Positions 16,902 through 24,773 of a stretch of 64,000 nt of DNA are shown here, one piece after another. The notes under the pieces are model-generated. The model did not search any database. It was not told the DNA's origin and saw nothing but the letters and a program-made list of their open reading frames with translations. Location of the stretch: contig NZ_LYXZ01000029.1 of NCBI RefSeq assembly GCF_001676615.1, positions 1 to 64,000 on the forward strand, in the 5' to 3' direction. The translations under genes were made by a program, and so were the position numbers. Origin of the DNA: Labrys sp. WJW (GTDB lineage Bacteria > Pseudomonadota > Alphaproteobacteria > Rhizobiales > Labraceae). Within the stretch, counting starts at the first letter, position 1, and every line of letters begins with the position of its first letter.

Positions 16902-17819
16902 GTGCCGCCAGAGACCGGCAACCTCGTCACCGCCGACCTGATCGCCGTGCTCGTGGCGGTCACCGCGGGGCGGCCGCGGGTGATGACGGTGCAGGAGGGG
17001 CGGGGCCTGCCCTCGGGGCCCTTCGAGGCCGGTCATCGTTCGCTGCAAACGGGATTGCGTAGCTGGGTGGAGGGCCAGACTGGCCATCCGCTGGGCTATG
17101 TCGAGCAGCTCTATACCTTTGCCGACAAGGATCGCGGGGCTGAGGACATGCAGCGGGCGATCTCGATCTCCTATCTCGGGCTGACCCGGGAAAATGCCGG
17201 TCGGGACGAAGAGACCGGCTGGCGCGACTGGTACGAATATTTTCCCTGGGAGGACCATCGTGCCGGCCTGCCGGGGTTTTTCCAGGCCGGTATCGCCGCA
17301 CCGCTGAAGGCCTGGGCCGGGGCGGCCGACAGCGCAGCCCTGCGCGAGATCCGTTCCCAACGGGTTGATATCACCTTCGGGCTGGAAGGTTTTGCCTGGA
17401 ACGAGGAACTCGTGCTGCAGCGCTACGAGTTGCTCTATGAGGCCGGGCTGGTGCCGGAAGCCGCGCTGGGCGGCATGCCGATTGTGCCGGGCAGGCCGAT
17501 GCATGCCGACCATCGCCGTATCCTCGCCACCGGAATCGCCCGTCTCAGGGCCAAGATCAAATATCGCCCCGTGGTGTTCGAATTGCTGCCCGCCACCTTC
17601 AGCCTGCTGCAACTGCAGCGCAGCGTCGAGGCCCTGGCCGGGCGCCTGGTGCACAAGCAGAACTTCCGCCGGCTGATCGAGCAGCAGGAACTGGTGGAGG
17701 AGACCGGCGCGATGGCCGCCGAGACCATCGGCCGCCCTGCCAAGCTGTTCCGCTTCCGCCAGGCCGTGTTGGCTGAGCGCGTGGCCGCCGGCACCAAGCT
17801 GCCGCTGGCGCGGGGGTAG
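16902..17819 (+). CDS. nadQ: NadQ/NrtR-type regulator: degenerate NUDIX sensor plus winged helix
   Basis: 305 residues from GTG 16902, with GGAG 9 nt upstream. The N-terminal part (about 8-150) has a NUDIX-like fold, but the catalytic box is degenerate (PSGPFEAGHRSLQTGL ... GQTG at 38-61 lacks the REUxEE glutamates), as expected of a ligand sensor. The C-terminal part (about 205-290, KIKYRPVVFELLP ... LQLQRSVEALAGR ... HKQNFRRLIEQQELVEETG) matches the winged-helix half of NrtR-like regulators. NadQ is the alphaproteobacterial NAD-biosynthesis repressor known from regulon studies. It lies directly before nadABC, whose leader has three operator-like repeats, and this strongly supports the call. 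Confidence 0.75.
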   Translation: MPPETGNLVTADLIAVLVAVTAGRPRVMTVQEGRGLPSGPFEAGHRSLQTGLRSWVEGQTGHPLGYVEQLYTFADKDRGAEDMQRAISISYLGLTRENAGRDEETGWRDWYEYFPWEDHRAGLPGFFQAGIAAPLKAWAGAADSAALREIRSQRVDITFGLEGFAWNEELVLQRYELLYEAGLVPEAALGGMPIVPGRPMHADHRRILATGIARLRAKIKYRPVVFELLPATFSLLQLQRSVEALAGRLVHKQNFRRLIEQQELVEETGAMAAETIGRPAKLFRFRQAVLAERVAAGTKLPLARG

Positions 17820-17847
17820 CGGCTCGCTTCGCAAGTTTGGCGCGGTT

Positions 17848-18004
17848 CCTTCTCCCCTTGCGGGACCTGGCACTTCCTTTGGAAGTGCCTTGGGTGGCAT
17901 TGCGAAGCAATGACGGATGAGGGGAGATACACAACGTTTGATGGGTGCGCGCCAACACTCCTCATCCGCCCCTTCGGGGCACCTTCTCCCGCAAGGGGAG
18001 AAGG
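17848..18004. repeat. Mosaic palindromic repeat, family A copy 3, with a different 28-bp cassette
   Basis: Left arm CCTTCTCCCCTTGCGGG is followed at 17865-17892 by a 28-bp cassette unlike that of copies 1 and 2 (core GGCACTTCC-TTT-GGAAGTGCC). The right arm has plain TTCT before CCCGCAAGGGGAGAAGG. The inner part has GGCATTGCGAAGCAATGACGG and CCGCCCCTTCGGGGC. It sits between nadQ and the nadA promoter. Confidence 0.85.
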
Positions 18005-18078
18005 CTTATCGTGCCAGTCGCAGCTCTGCCTGGGCTTGGGTTTCAGCTGATCTTTCTCTCGATCGTGCCGTCGAATCT

Positions 18079-18099
18079 TTATGCTCTAAGTGAACATAA
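18079..18099. promoter_or_regulatory. NadQ operator candidate 1
   Basis: TTATGCTC-n5-GAACATAA, an inverted repeat with 7 of 8 positions paired. It lies just upstream of the likely -35 box and has the same 8-5-8 layout as the two following sites. Confidence 0.65.
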
Positions 18100-18104
18100 T
18101 TCGC

Positions 18105-18135
18105 TTGACATCTCTTATGCTCGGATTAAGCATAT
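18105..18135 (+). promoter_or_regulatory. nadA promoter candidate
   Basis: A perfect TTGACA -35 box at 18105-18110 is followed 16-19 nt later by AT-rich TAAGCATAT as a poor -10. The -10 region coincides with operator candidate 2, so a bound repressor would block polymerase. Inferred from sequence only. Confidence 0.5.
18115..18135. promoter_or_regulatory. NadQ operator candidate 2
   Basis: TTATGCTC-n5-AAGCATAT, 6 of 8 positions symmetrical, same 8-5-8 layout. It covers the presumed -10 region of nadA. Confidence 0.65.
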
Positions 18136-18142
18136 GCCGGAT

Positions 18143-18163
18143 ATATGCTCAATGGGAGTATAA
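18143..18163. promoter_or_regulatory. NadQ operator candidate 3
   Basis: ATATGCTC-n5-GAGTATAA, 6 of 8 positions symmetrical, same layout. It overlaps the nadA Shine-Dalgarno GGGAG (18154-18158), four bases before the ATG. Confidence 0.65.
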
Positions 18164-18166
18164 ATA

Positions 18167-19150
18167 ATGCTACTCGATTCCGCCGTCCTCACCCGTACCG
18201 CGCCGCTTTATGAGCGGGTCCGGCGTGTCATTCCGGCGATGGAATGGCCTGTCTTTGCCGACGATGTCGACGCCATCCTGGCGCTGAAGAAGGAACGCAA
18301 CGCCGTCATCCTGGCGCACAACTACCAGACGCCGGAGATCTTCCACTGCGTCGCCGACGTGGTGGGCGACAGCCTGGCCCTGGCCCGCAGGGCAGTGGAT
18401 ACCGATGCCGATGTCATCGTGCTGGCAGGCGTGCATTTCATGGCCGAGACCGCCAAGCTGCTCAACCCGGACAAGACGGTGCTGATCCCCGATCTCGGTG
18501 CCGGCTGCTCGCTGGCCGATTCGATCACGCCCAAGGATGTGCGCCTGATGCGGGCGACCTATCCGGGCGTGCCCATCGTCACCTATGTCAACACCTCGGC
18601 GGCGGTGAAGGCCGAATCCGACGTCTGCTGCACCTCGGGCAATGCCAAGCGCATCGTCGAAAAGCTCGGCGTGCCCAAGGTGATCATGCTGCCTGACGAA
18701 TATCTCGCCCGCAACATCGCCGCCGAGACCGATGTCGAGATCATCGCCTGGAAGGGCCATTGCGAGGTGCATGAGCGCTTCTCGCCGACCGAGGTGCGCC
18801 AGCTTCGCGAAGACCATCCCGGCGTGATCGTGCTCGCCCATCCCGAATGCCCGCCGGAGGTAGTGGCGGAAGCCGATTTTTCCGGCTCGACCGCGCTGAT
18901 GTCCGACTATGTCGCCGAGCACAAGCCCGCCCGCGTGGTGCTGCTGACCGAGTGCTCGATGAGCGACAACGTCGCCGTGCACCACCCCAGCGTCGATTTC
19001 ATCCGTCCCTGCAATCTCTGTCCGCATATGAAGCGAATCACGCTCGCCAATATTCGCGAGGCGCTGGAGGCCAATCGGCACGAAGTCACCATCGATCCCG
19101 CCGTGGCGGTCGCTGCCCGCCGGGCCGTCGAGAGGATGCTCGAGCTATGA
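18167..19150 (+). CDS. nadA: Quinolinate synthase A
   Basis: 327 residues. NadA condenses iminoaspartate with dihydroxyacetone phosphate to quinolinate using a [4Fe-4S] cluster. The cysteine blocks are present: GAGCSLAD (Cys114), HPECPPEV (Cys228) and PCNLCPHM (Cys282/285); substrate-site residues are in ILAHNYQTPEI and YVNTSAAVKAESD. ATG 18167 has GGGAG 8 nt upstream. It overlaps nadB by 4 nt (ATGA), so nadA-nadB-nadC form one operon, under the three operator-like repeats upstream. Confidence 0.95.
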   Translation: MLLDSAVLTRTAPLYERVRRVIPAMEWPVFADDVDAILALKKERNAVILAHNYQTPEIFHCVADVVGDSLALARRAVDTDADVIVLAGVHFMAETAKLLNPDKTVLIPDLGAGCSLADSITPKDVRLMRATYPGVPIVTYVNTSAAVKAESDVCCTSGNAKRIVEKLGVPKVIMLPDEYLARNIAAETDVEIIAWKGHCEVHERFSPTEVRQLREDHPGVIVLAHPECPPEVVAEADFSGSTALMSDYVAEHKPARVVLLTECSMSDNVAVHHPSVDFIRPCNLCPHMKRITLANIREALEANRHEVTIDPAVAVAARRAVERMLEL

Positions 19151-20706
19151 GCGATCATCCTCAACTCTATCGCGACCGGCCGGTGGTGGTCGGGGCCGGC
19201 CTTGCCGGACTGATGACGGCGCTTTCACTTGCGCCCGAGCCGGTGGTGCTGCTCTCCCATGCACCGCTTGGCGCGGAGACCTCGACGGGCTGGGCGCAGG
19301 GCGGGCTCGCCGCCAGTCTGGCTGATGACGACACGCCCGACTTGCATCTCGCCGACACCCTGGCGGCGGGCGCCGGCCTGGTCGAGGCCGAGGCAGCCCG
19401 CCGCATCGTCGCGGCCGCACCGGCGGCGGTGCGCCGGCTCGCCGGCCTTGGCGTCAAGTTCGACGAGATGGACGGAAGCTTCCAGCTCGGCCTCGAAGCC
19501 GCCCATGGCCGTCGCCGCATCGTGCATGCCGATGGCGACGCCACCGGGCGGGAGATCGTGCGGGCTCTCGCTGCCGCCGTGCGCGCCACGCCCTCGATCA
19601 CCGTGCTGGAAGGCGTCGAGGCCCGGCGCCTCCTCGTCGAGGACGGTGCCATTGCCGGTATGGTCTGCGCCGACGCGAAGAACGATTTGATGGTGATCGC
19701 CACCGCCCGTGTCGTGCTGGCCACCGGCGGCATTGGCGGCCTGTTCGCCGACAGCACCAATCCCCGCGCCAGCCAGGGACAAGGACTTGCCTTGGCCGCT
19801 CGCGCCGGTGCGCGGCTCTCCAACCTCGAATTCGTACAGTTCCACCCGACGGCCCTCGACACCGCCGCCCGTCCGATGGCGCTGGTCAGCGAAGCCGTGC
19901 GGGGCGAGGGGGCCGTGCTGATCGACGAGACCGGCGGGCGTTTCCTCGGCCATCTGCCGGGTGCCGAGCTCGCTCCGCGCGACGAGGTCGCCCGCGGTAT
20001 CTGGCAACATCTGGCGGCGGGCCACCGGGTGTTTCTCGATGCCCGTCGCCAGCCCGGCGCCGGCTTCGCGCGCCGTTTTCCCAGCATCGACCGGATTTGC
20101 CGGCAGGCCGGCTTCGATCCCGCGCTGCAGCCGCTGCCGGTGCGCCCGGCCCAGCACTACCACATGGGCGGCATCGCGGTGGACGATGAGGGCCGCAGTT
20201 CCCTGCCTGGCCTGTGGGCTTGCGGCGAGGTGGCCTGCACCGGGCTGCACGGTGCCAATCGCCTGGCCAGCAATTCCCTGGCCGAGGCCGCCGTCTGCGC
20301 CGCCTGGGTTGCCGACAGTGCGCGCGCCGCGCCGGCCGGAGGCCGCAGGCTCGGGGGAGGTGCTGGCGCGCCGGCCGTCACCGATCTCAGCACCTTCGTT
20401 GCCGACCCCATACGCCCGATCCTGTCCCGCGCGCTCGGCGTGGTCAGGGATCGCGCCGGGTTGGAGGCGGCGATCGCCGCGCTGCTGCCGCTGACGAGGA
20501 GCAGGGGCCCCGTTTCAGGGCCGGCCACTGTCGGCCTGATGCTGGCCGTCGCCGCCCTCCGCCGCCAGGAGAGCCGCGGCGCTCATTGCCGGGCGGATTT
20601 CCCGTCGACCCTGCCGGAGGCCTCGCCCTCTTTCCTCTGCCTCGACGAGGCGCTCGCCGCGGCCCGCGCGGTCGCCGCCACCCTTCCTTTTGCCGAAAGT
20701 GCCTGA
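19147..20706 (+). CDS. nadB: L-aspartate oxidase
   Basis: 519 residues, starting at the ATG inside the ATGA overlap with nadA. NadB oxidises L-aspartate to iminoaspartate for NadA. The FAD-binding VVVGAGLAGLMTAL is at the N-terminus; STGWAQGGLAAS, the active-site region FVQFHPTAL and AQHYHMGGIAVD ... GLWACGEVACTGLHGANRLASNSLAEA are diagnostic of the fumarate reductase/aspartate oxidase family. The C-terminal helical domain is somewhat short and Ala-rich. nadC begins 1 bp after the stop. Confidence 0.93.
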   Translation: MSDHPQLYRDRPVVVGAGLAGLMTALSLAPEPVVLLSHAPLGAETSTGWAQGGLAASLADDDTPDLHLADTLAAGAGLVEAEAARRIVAAAPAAVRRLAGLGVKFDEMDGSFQLGLEAAHGRRRIVHADGDATGREIVRALAAAVRATPSITVLEGVEARRLLVEDGAIAGMVCADAKNDLMVIATARVVLATGGIGGLFADSTNPRASQGQGLALAARAGARLSNLEFVQFHPTALDTAARPMALVSEAVRGEGAVLIDETGGRFLGHLPGAELAPRDEVARGIWQHLAAGHRVFLDARRQPGAGFARRFPSIDRICRQAGFDPALQPLPVRPAQHYHMGGIAVDDEGRSSLPGLWACGEVACTGLHGANRLASNSLAEAAVCAAWVADSARAAPAGGRRLGGGAGAPAVTDLSTFVADPIRPILSRALGVVRDRAGLEAAIAALLPLTRSRGPVSGPATVGLMLAVAALRRQESRGAHCRADFPSTLPEASPSFLCLDEALAAARAVAATLPFAESA

Positions 20707-20707
20707 C

Positions 20708-21559
20708 ATGCCACTCCTACCGCTCTCCCCCCTGCTCTACGAGCCGATCATCCGCGCCGCCTTGGTGGAGGATCTCGGCCGGGCCGGAGATCTCACCACC
20801 GATGCCATCGTGCCGGCGACGCTGAAGGCGACCACGGTGCTGGCGGCGCGTCAGGACGGCGTGGTCGCCGGGCTCGACATCGCGGTCACCGCCTTCCGCC
20901 TGATCGATCCCGCGATCGCCGTTTCGGTGGAGCGTGGCGATGGTGCCGGGGTCTCGCCGGGCTCGGTGATCGCCACCCTCTCCGGCTCGGCCCGCGCCTT
21001 GCTGACCGGCGAGCGCACCGCCCTCAACATTCTCAGCCGTCTTAGCGGTATCGCCAGCGCGACCGCTTCGGTGGTGGAGTCGGTCAGGGACCACAAGGCC
21101 ACGATCGTCTGCACCCGCAAGACCACTCCGGGTCTGCGCGCCTTGGAGAAATATGCGGTGCGGGCCGGCGGCGGCGGCAATCACCGCTTCGGTCTCGACG
21201 ATGCCATCCTGATCAAGGACAACCATGTCGCCATCGCCGGTGGCATCCGCCCGGCGCTGGAGCGTGCCAAGGCCGCGGCAGGGCACATGGTCAAGATCGA
21301 GCTCGAGGTCGATACGCTGGCCCAGCTCGAAGAGGCTCTCATGGTCGGCGTCGACGCGGTGCTGCTCGACAATATGAACCCCGCCCAATTGCGCGAGGCG
21401 GTGGCCATGGTGGGCGGGCGGGCGCTCACCGAGGCCTCGGGCCGCGTCACGGCGGAGACGGCACCGGCAATCGCGGCTTCGGGGGTCGACCTCATCTCCG
21501 TGGGCTGGCTCACCCATAGCGCGCCGATCCTCGACATCGGCCTGGATTATCGGGCCTGA
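20708..21559 (+). CDS. nadC: Nicotinate-nucleotide pyrophosphorylase (quinolinate phosphoribosyltransferase)
   Basis: 283 residues from ATG 20708, which lies 1 bp after the nadB stop; an upstream in-frame TTG is not needed. NadC converts quinolinate and PRPP to nicotinate mononucleotide. Family blocks seen: ALVEDLGRAGDLTTDAIVP, TGERTALNILSRLSGIAS, CTRKTTPGLRALEKYAVRAGGGGNHRFGLDDAILIKDNH, IELEVDTLAQLEEAL and the phosphate loop region ISVGWLTHSAP. It is the last gene of the operon. Confidence 0.95.
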   Translation: MPLLPLSPLLYEPIIRAALVEDLGRAGDLTTDAIVPATLKATTVLAARQDGVVAGLDIAVTAFRLIDPAIAVSVERGDGAGVSPGSVIATLSGSARALLTGERTALNILSRLSGIASATASVVESVRDHKATIVCTRKTTPGLRALEKYAVRAGGGGNHRFGLDDAILIKDNHVAIAGGIRPALERAKAAAGHMVKIELEVDTLAQLEEALMVGVDAVLLDNMNPAQLREAVAMVGGRALTEASGRVTAETAPAIAASGVDLISVGWLTHSAPILDIGLDYRA

Positions 21560-21612
21560 GCGGCATTGCCGCATCCCCTTGCTGGCGCAGGCGCTGCTGT
21601 TATGCTGTCGCC

Positions 21613-22389
21613 ATGCAGAATCGTACGGTACCCTTTCCCATCCCGCCGCGCGCGCCGGCGGGGACGACCATCATTGCCTTCGGCGACGTCCACGGCCATC
21701 TCGGGCTGATGGAGGAGATCCTGGCCAAGGCGCAAGCCCGGGCCCGGGCCAAGCCGGACCGGCGCCACATCGTCATCAGCCTCGGCGATCTCGTCGATCG
21801 CGGCCCCGACTCCCGCGGTGTCGTAGGCCGGCTGATGGGAGATCTGCCGGGTTGCGAGCTCCATGTGCTCAGGGGCAATCACGAAACCTTGCTAATGTCC
21901 TTCTTGGCAGGCGACCCCGACGCCGATGTCTGGCTTAAATGGGGCGGCATGGCGACCGTCGGCAGCTATGGCGTCGACATCAAGGGGGCCGACCCCCACT
22001 CGAAGCGGGATGTCGAGCGTCTGAGGGCCGAGTTCCGCGCCAGGATGCTGCCCGACCACCTCGAATTCATGCGCACGCGGCCGCTCAGCCTCACCTTCGG
22101 CGATTATTTCTTCGTGCATGCCGGCGCGCGGCCGGATGTGCCGCTGGCCGAGCAGAAGGAATATGACCTGATCTGGATCCGCGACGAGTTCCTGCCCTCC
22201 GGCCAGCTCTTCGAAAAGAAGATCGTGCATGGCCACACCTCGGTGGAGGAGCCGGATTTCCGCACCAACCGCATCAATCTCGACACCGGTGCCTGCTATG
22301 GCGGCAAGCTGACGGCGGCGATCTTCGAGGATGACGTAGCCGAGGTGTTCGCCTCCATCCCGGCGCCGCCCGGTACGCATTTTCCTTGA
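21613..22389 (+). CDS. PPP-type metallophosphoesterase, paralogue 4
   Basis: 258 residues, related to the three genes at 14288-16770 and likewise complete: GDVHG, GDLVDRG, GNHET, FVHAGARPD and VHGHTS (the proline of GHTP is Ser), with DFRTNRINLDTGACYGGKLTAAIFED. A proline-rich 12-residue C-terminal tail is unique to this copy. It starts 53 bp after nadC with no clear ribosome binding site, so it may be expressed with the NAD operon by read-through. Confidence 0.85.
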   Translation: MQNRTVPFPIPPRAPAGTTIIAFGDVHGHLGLMEEILAKAQARARAKPDRRHIVISLGDLVDRGPDSRGVVGRLMGDLPGCELHVLRGNHETLLMSFLAGDPDADVWLKWGGMATVGSYGVDIKGADPHSKRDVERLRAEFRARMLPDHLEFMRTRPLSLTFGDYFFVHAGARPDVPLAEQKEYDLIWIRDEFLPSGQLFEKKIVHGHTSVEEPDFRTNRINLDTGACYGGKLTAAIFEDDVAEVFASIPAPPGTHFP

Positions 22390-22397
22390 GGAGGGGC

Positions 22398-22471
22398 CGT
22401 CATTGCGAGCGAAGCAATCCAGTTTTGCCATCCTTGAAGAGCTGGATTGCTTCGCTTCGCTCGCAATGACG
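22398..22471. repeat. Palindromic repeat, family B copy 3
   Basis: CGTCATTGCGAGCGAAGCAATCCAG on the left and CTGGATTGC...TTCGCTCGCAATGACG on the right, with the middle TTTTGCCATCCTTGAAGAG unpaired. It separates converging genes. Confidence 0.8.
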
Positions 22472-22518
22472 ATGATCGCTGCAGACGGGGCCGGCTAGGA
22501 AGGCGAGCCGCTCTCCCC

Positions 22519-24363
22519 TCAATGCGTGACCAGCCACTCCATCGGATGGTCTTCGCTGCGGGGAGCGTAGAGTGGCGGCACCGGGTTTGGAATCTCTTCG
22601 AAGCGCGGCTTGACGCCAAGCAGCGGCCCGACACGTTCCAGGATCTTGCCGGTGGTGACGCCGGCATTCCAGGCCGCCGATGAGTAGCCATAGGTCTCCG
22701 GCAGGCCCTTGGGCTCGTCATAGAGTACGAGCACCAGATATTTCGGCTTGTCGAAGGGAAACACCGCCATGAAGGTGGTGAAGTTGAGCTTCTTCGAATA
22801 GCGCCCGTTGATGACCTTTTCGGCGGTACCCGTCTTGGCGCCGACGCCAAGGCCGGGAACATTGGCCTTCTTGCCGGACCCGTCGGTGGCGTTGAGGCGC
22901 ATGATGTAGCGCATCACGTCCGAGGTGTGCTTCTTCAAGACCAGCTTGGAACCCGCCAGGGCATCGCTTTCGCTGCGTGCCAGGAATGTCGGCTTCATCA
23001 GATGGCCGCCATTCATCATCGCTCCCACCGCCATCATCGCCTGCAGCGGTGCCACGGCCATGCCGTGGCCGAAGGCGATGGTGATGGTGTTGATCTCGCT
23101 CCAGCGCCTGGGCAGAATCGGCATGGCATTCTCGGGCAGTTCGGTGATCAGCCGCGTGGTCTGGCCCATCATCTTGAGAAAGGCCTTGTGGGCGTCCACG
23201 CCGAGGGAGAGGGCCATTTTGGCCGAGCCGATATTGGACGAATAGGTGAACACCTCCGGCAGGCTCAGCATGCGCCGGCGGGCATGGTCGTCATGGATGG
23301 TGAAACGGCCATATTTGAGCGTGGTGCGGGCATCGAGCATGGAGGCGGTGGTGAATTTGCCCGATTCGATGGCCATCGCGGAGGTCAGGGCCTTGAAGGT
23401 CGAGCCCATCTCGAACACGCCGACATTGATGCGGTTGATCCTGACGGGATCGAGCGCTTCGGCGGGGTTGTTGGGATCGAAGTCGGGCAACGATACCAGC
23501 GAGATCATCTCGCCGGTATTGACGTCCATGATGGCGCCGGCCGCCGCCTTGGCCTGATAGTGCTCCATCCCGGCGACAAGTTCGTCGCGCATCACTGCCT
23601 GGGCCCTCAGATCGATCGAAAGGCGGACCGGCTTGAGGTCATGCGGGTCTGAGGCATAGCCGAGCGCCTGCAGTTCGGAGAGGCCGCGCTTTCTGTCGAT
23701 ATAGCGCTCGATGCCGGCGATGCCCTGGTTGTCGATGTTCACAGCGCCGAGCACATGGCTCACCGTCGGCCCGTTGGGGTAGATGCGCTTGGCCTCGTTG
23801 AGGAAGCCGATGCCCGGCAGGCCGAGCGCATAGATGCGGTTACGCTGCTCGGGCGTGATCTCCCGCTTGAGCCAGATGAAGCCCTTGCCCGAGGAGAGTT
23901 TCGCTCTCAGGTCGCGCGCGTCGAACTCGGGCATCTGGGCGGTGAGCAGTTCGGTCGCTTCGTCGACATCGATGATCTTCCGTGGCTCGGCATAGAGCGA
24001 AGGCACCTGCACGTCGGTCGCCAGGATCTTTCCGTTGCGGTCGAGGATGTCAGGGCGGGACGCCGCCAACTGGTCGGCCGCCGAGCGGCGCGCGTCATAT
24101 TGCTCGTCCGGCGCGATGCCGAACTGCACCAGCCGGGCCAGGATCGCCACATAGATGCAGACGAACCCCACCACGATGAGCGTGATGCGCCCGGCGCTCT
24201 TCTGCAGCTTTGTGGGTGCTATCGGTCGCCGCCTGCATCTTTCGGCCGGCATGGTGGGCTCGCTCGCCCGGGCGCCACGAGGCGGACCATCGCTCGCAAG
24301 GGGCGGATGGCCCGCCATTGACTCTTGTCCCTGATCTGCCTCGTCGACGGTGGGCGTCTGCAT
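22519..24363 (-). CDS. ftsI: Peptidoglycan transpeptidase, FtsI/PBP3 type (class B PBP)
   Basis: 614 residues from ATG 24363, fixed by GGGGGAAAG upstream. A 55-residue cytoplasmic tail and one membrane helix (TLIVVGFVCIYVAILARLVQFG) precede the PBP dimerisation domain (SRPDILDRNGKILATDV) and the transpeptidase domain with SxxK (Ser321, FEMGSTFK), SxN (375-377, YSSNIGSAK) and KTG (510-512, GAKTGTAEK). It cross-links septal peptidoglycan. No mraW/ftsL/murE neighbours are seen, so this is either a detached division gene or a second FtsI-like paralogue. Confidence 0.85.
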   Translation of the reverse strand: MQTPTVDEADQGQESMAGHPPLASDGPPRGARASEPTMPAERCRRRPIAPTKLQKSAGRITLIVVGFVCIYVAILARLVQFGIAPDEQYDARRSAADQLAASRPDILDRNGKILATDVQVPSLYAEPRKIIDVDEATELLTAQMPEFDARDLRAKLSSGKGFIWLKREITPEQRNRIYALGLPGIGFLNEAKRIYPNGPTVSHVLGAVNIDNQGIAGIERYIDRKRGLSELQALGYASDPHDLKPVRLSIDLRAQAVMRDELVAGMEHYQAKAAAGAIMDVNTGEMISLVSLPDFDPNNPAEALDPVRINRINVGVFEMGSTFKALTSAMAIESGKFTTASMLDARTTLKYGRFTIHDDHARRRMLSLPEVFTYSSNIGSAKMALSLGVDAHKAFLKMMGQTTRLITELPENAMPILPRRWSEINTITIAFGHGMAVAPLQAMMAVGAMMNGGHLMKPTFLARSESDALAGSKLVLKKHTSDVMRYIMRLNATDGSGKKANVPGLGVGAKTGTAEKVINGRYSKKLNFTTFMAVFPFDKPKYLVLVLYDEPKGLPETYGYSSAAWNAGVTTGKILERVGPLLGVKPRFEEIPNPVPPLYAPRSEDHPMEWLVTH

Positions 24364-24773
24364 CGCCGCTTTCCCCCAATGCCTTGCAGGCAGCCGCGAT
24401 CCGCCCGGGCCTAGACCCGACGGTTCGTGCTGCATCTCGATCTGACGTTGACGACACGGGGCGCCGGTGGGTTTCGCCCGCTATCCAAAATGGAGTTGGT
24501 GTCTAAAAATGGTTCGCTCTATTCATGGAATAGCAATAAAGCCGCTGAAAATGCGGGTAAAGAGTATCAATTCATTAATAATTCGTACGGTTATCGAGGC
24601 ATTAACGTTGAGGTGAAAGCTGGCACCGGCCTGTGTTTAGCGAGGATAAGTGTCAGACATCAGCCCAAGCGGTCTCGTATTGCCGTGCCTGGGCTTGACC
24701 TGGTCATTCCCCGTTCGGGCGTTTTCCGCTCGCGAAAGGCCGGCTGGCCCGGCAATGACCAAGTCGCACCTGC
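24364..24773. other. AT-rich intergenic stretch upstream of ftsI
   Basis: About 410 bp between the ftsI-like start and the antiporter stop. From 24485 to 24620 the base composition falls far below the surrounding coding DNA. From about 24670 to 24770 there is an imperfect inverted repeat (GACCTGGTCATT and CGGCAATGACCAAGTC). No gene is convincing. The ftsI promoter must lie here. Confidence 0.5.

Noticed and set aside
10961..18004. Family A repeats considered as a CRISPR array or as insertion sequences
   Set aside because: Units are not regularly spaced, contain no spacers and no transposase frame; copies are isolated at intergenic sites.
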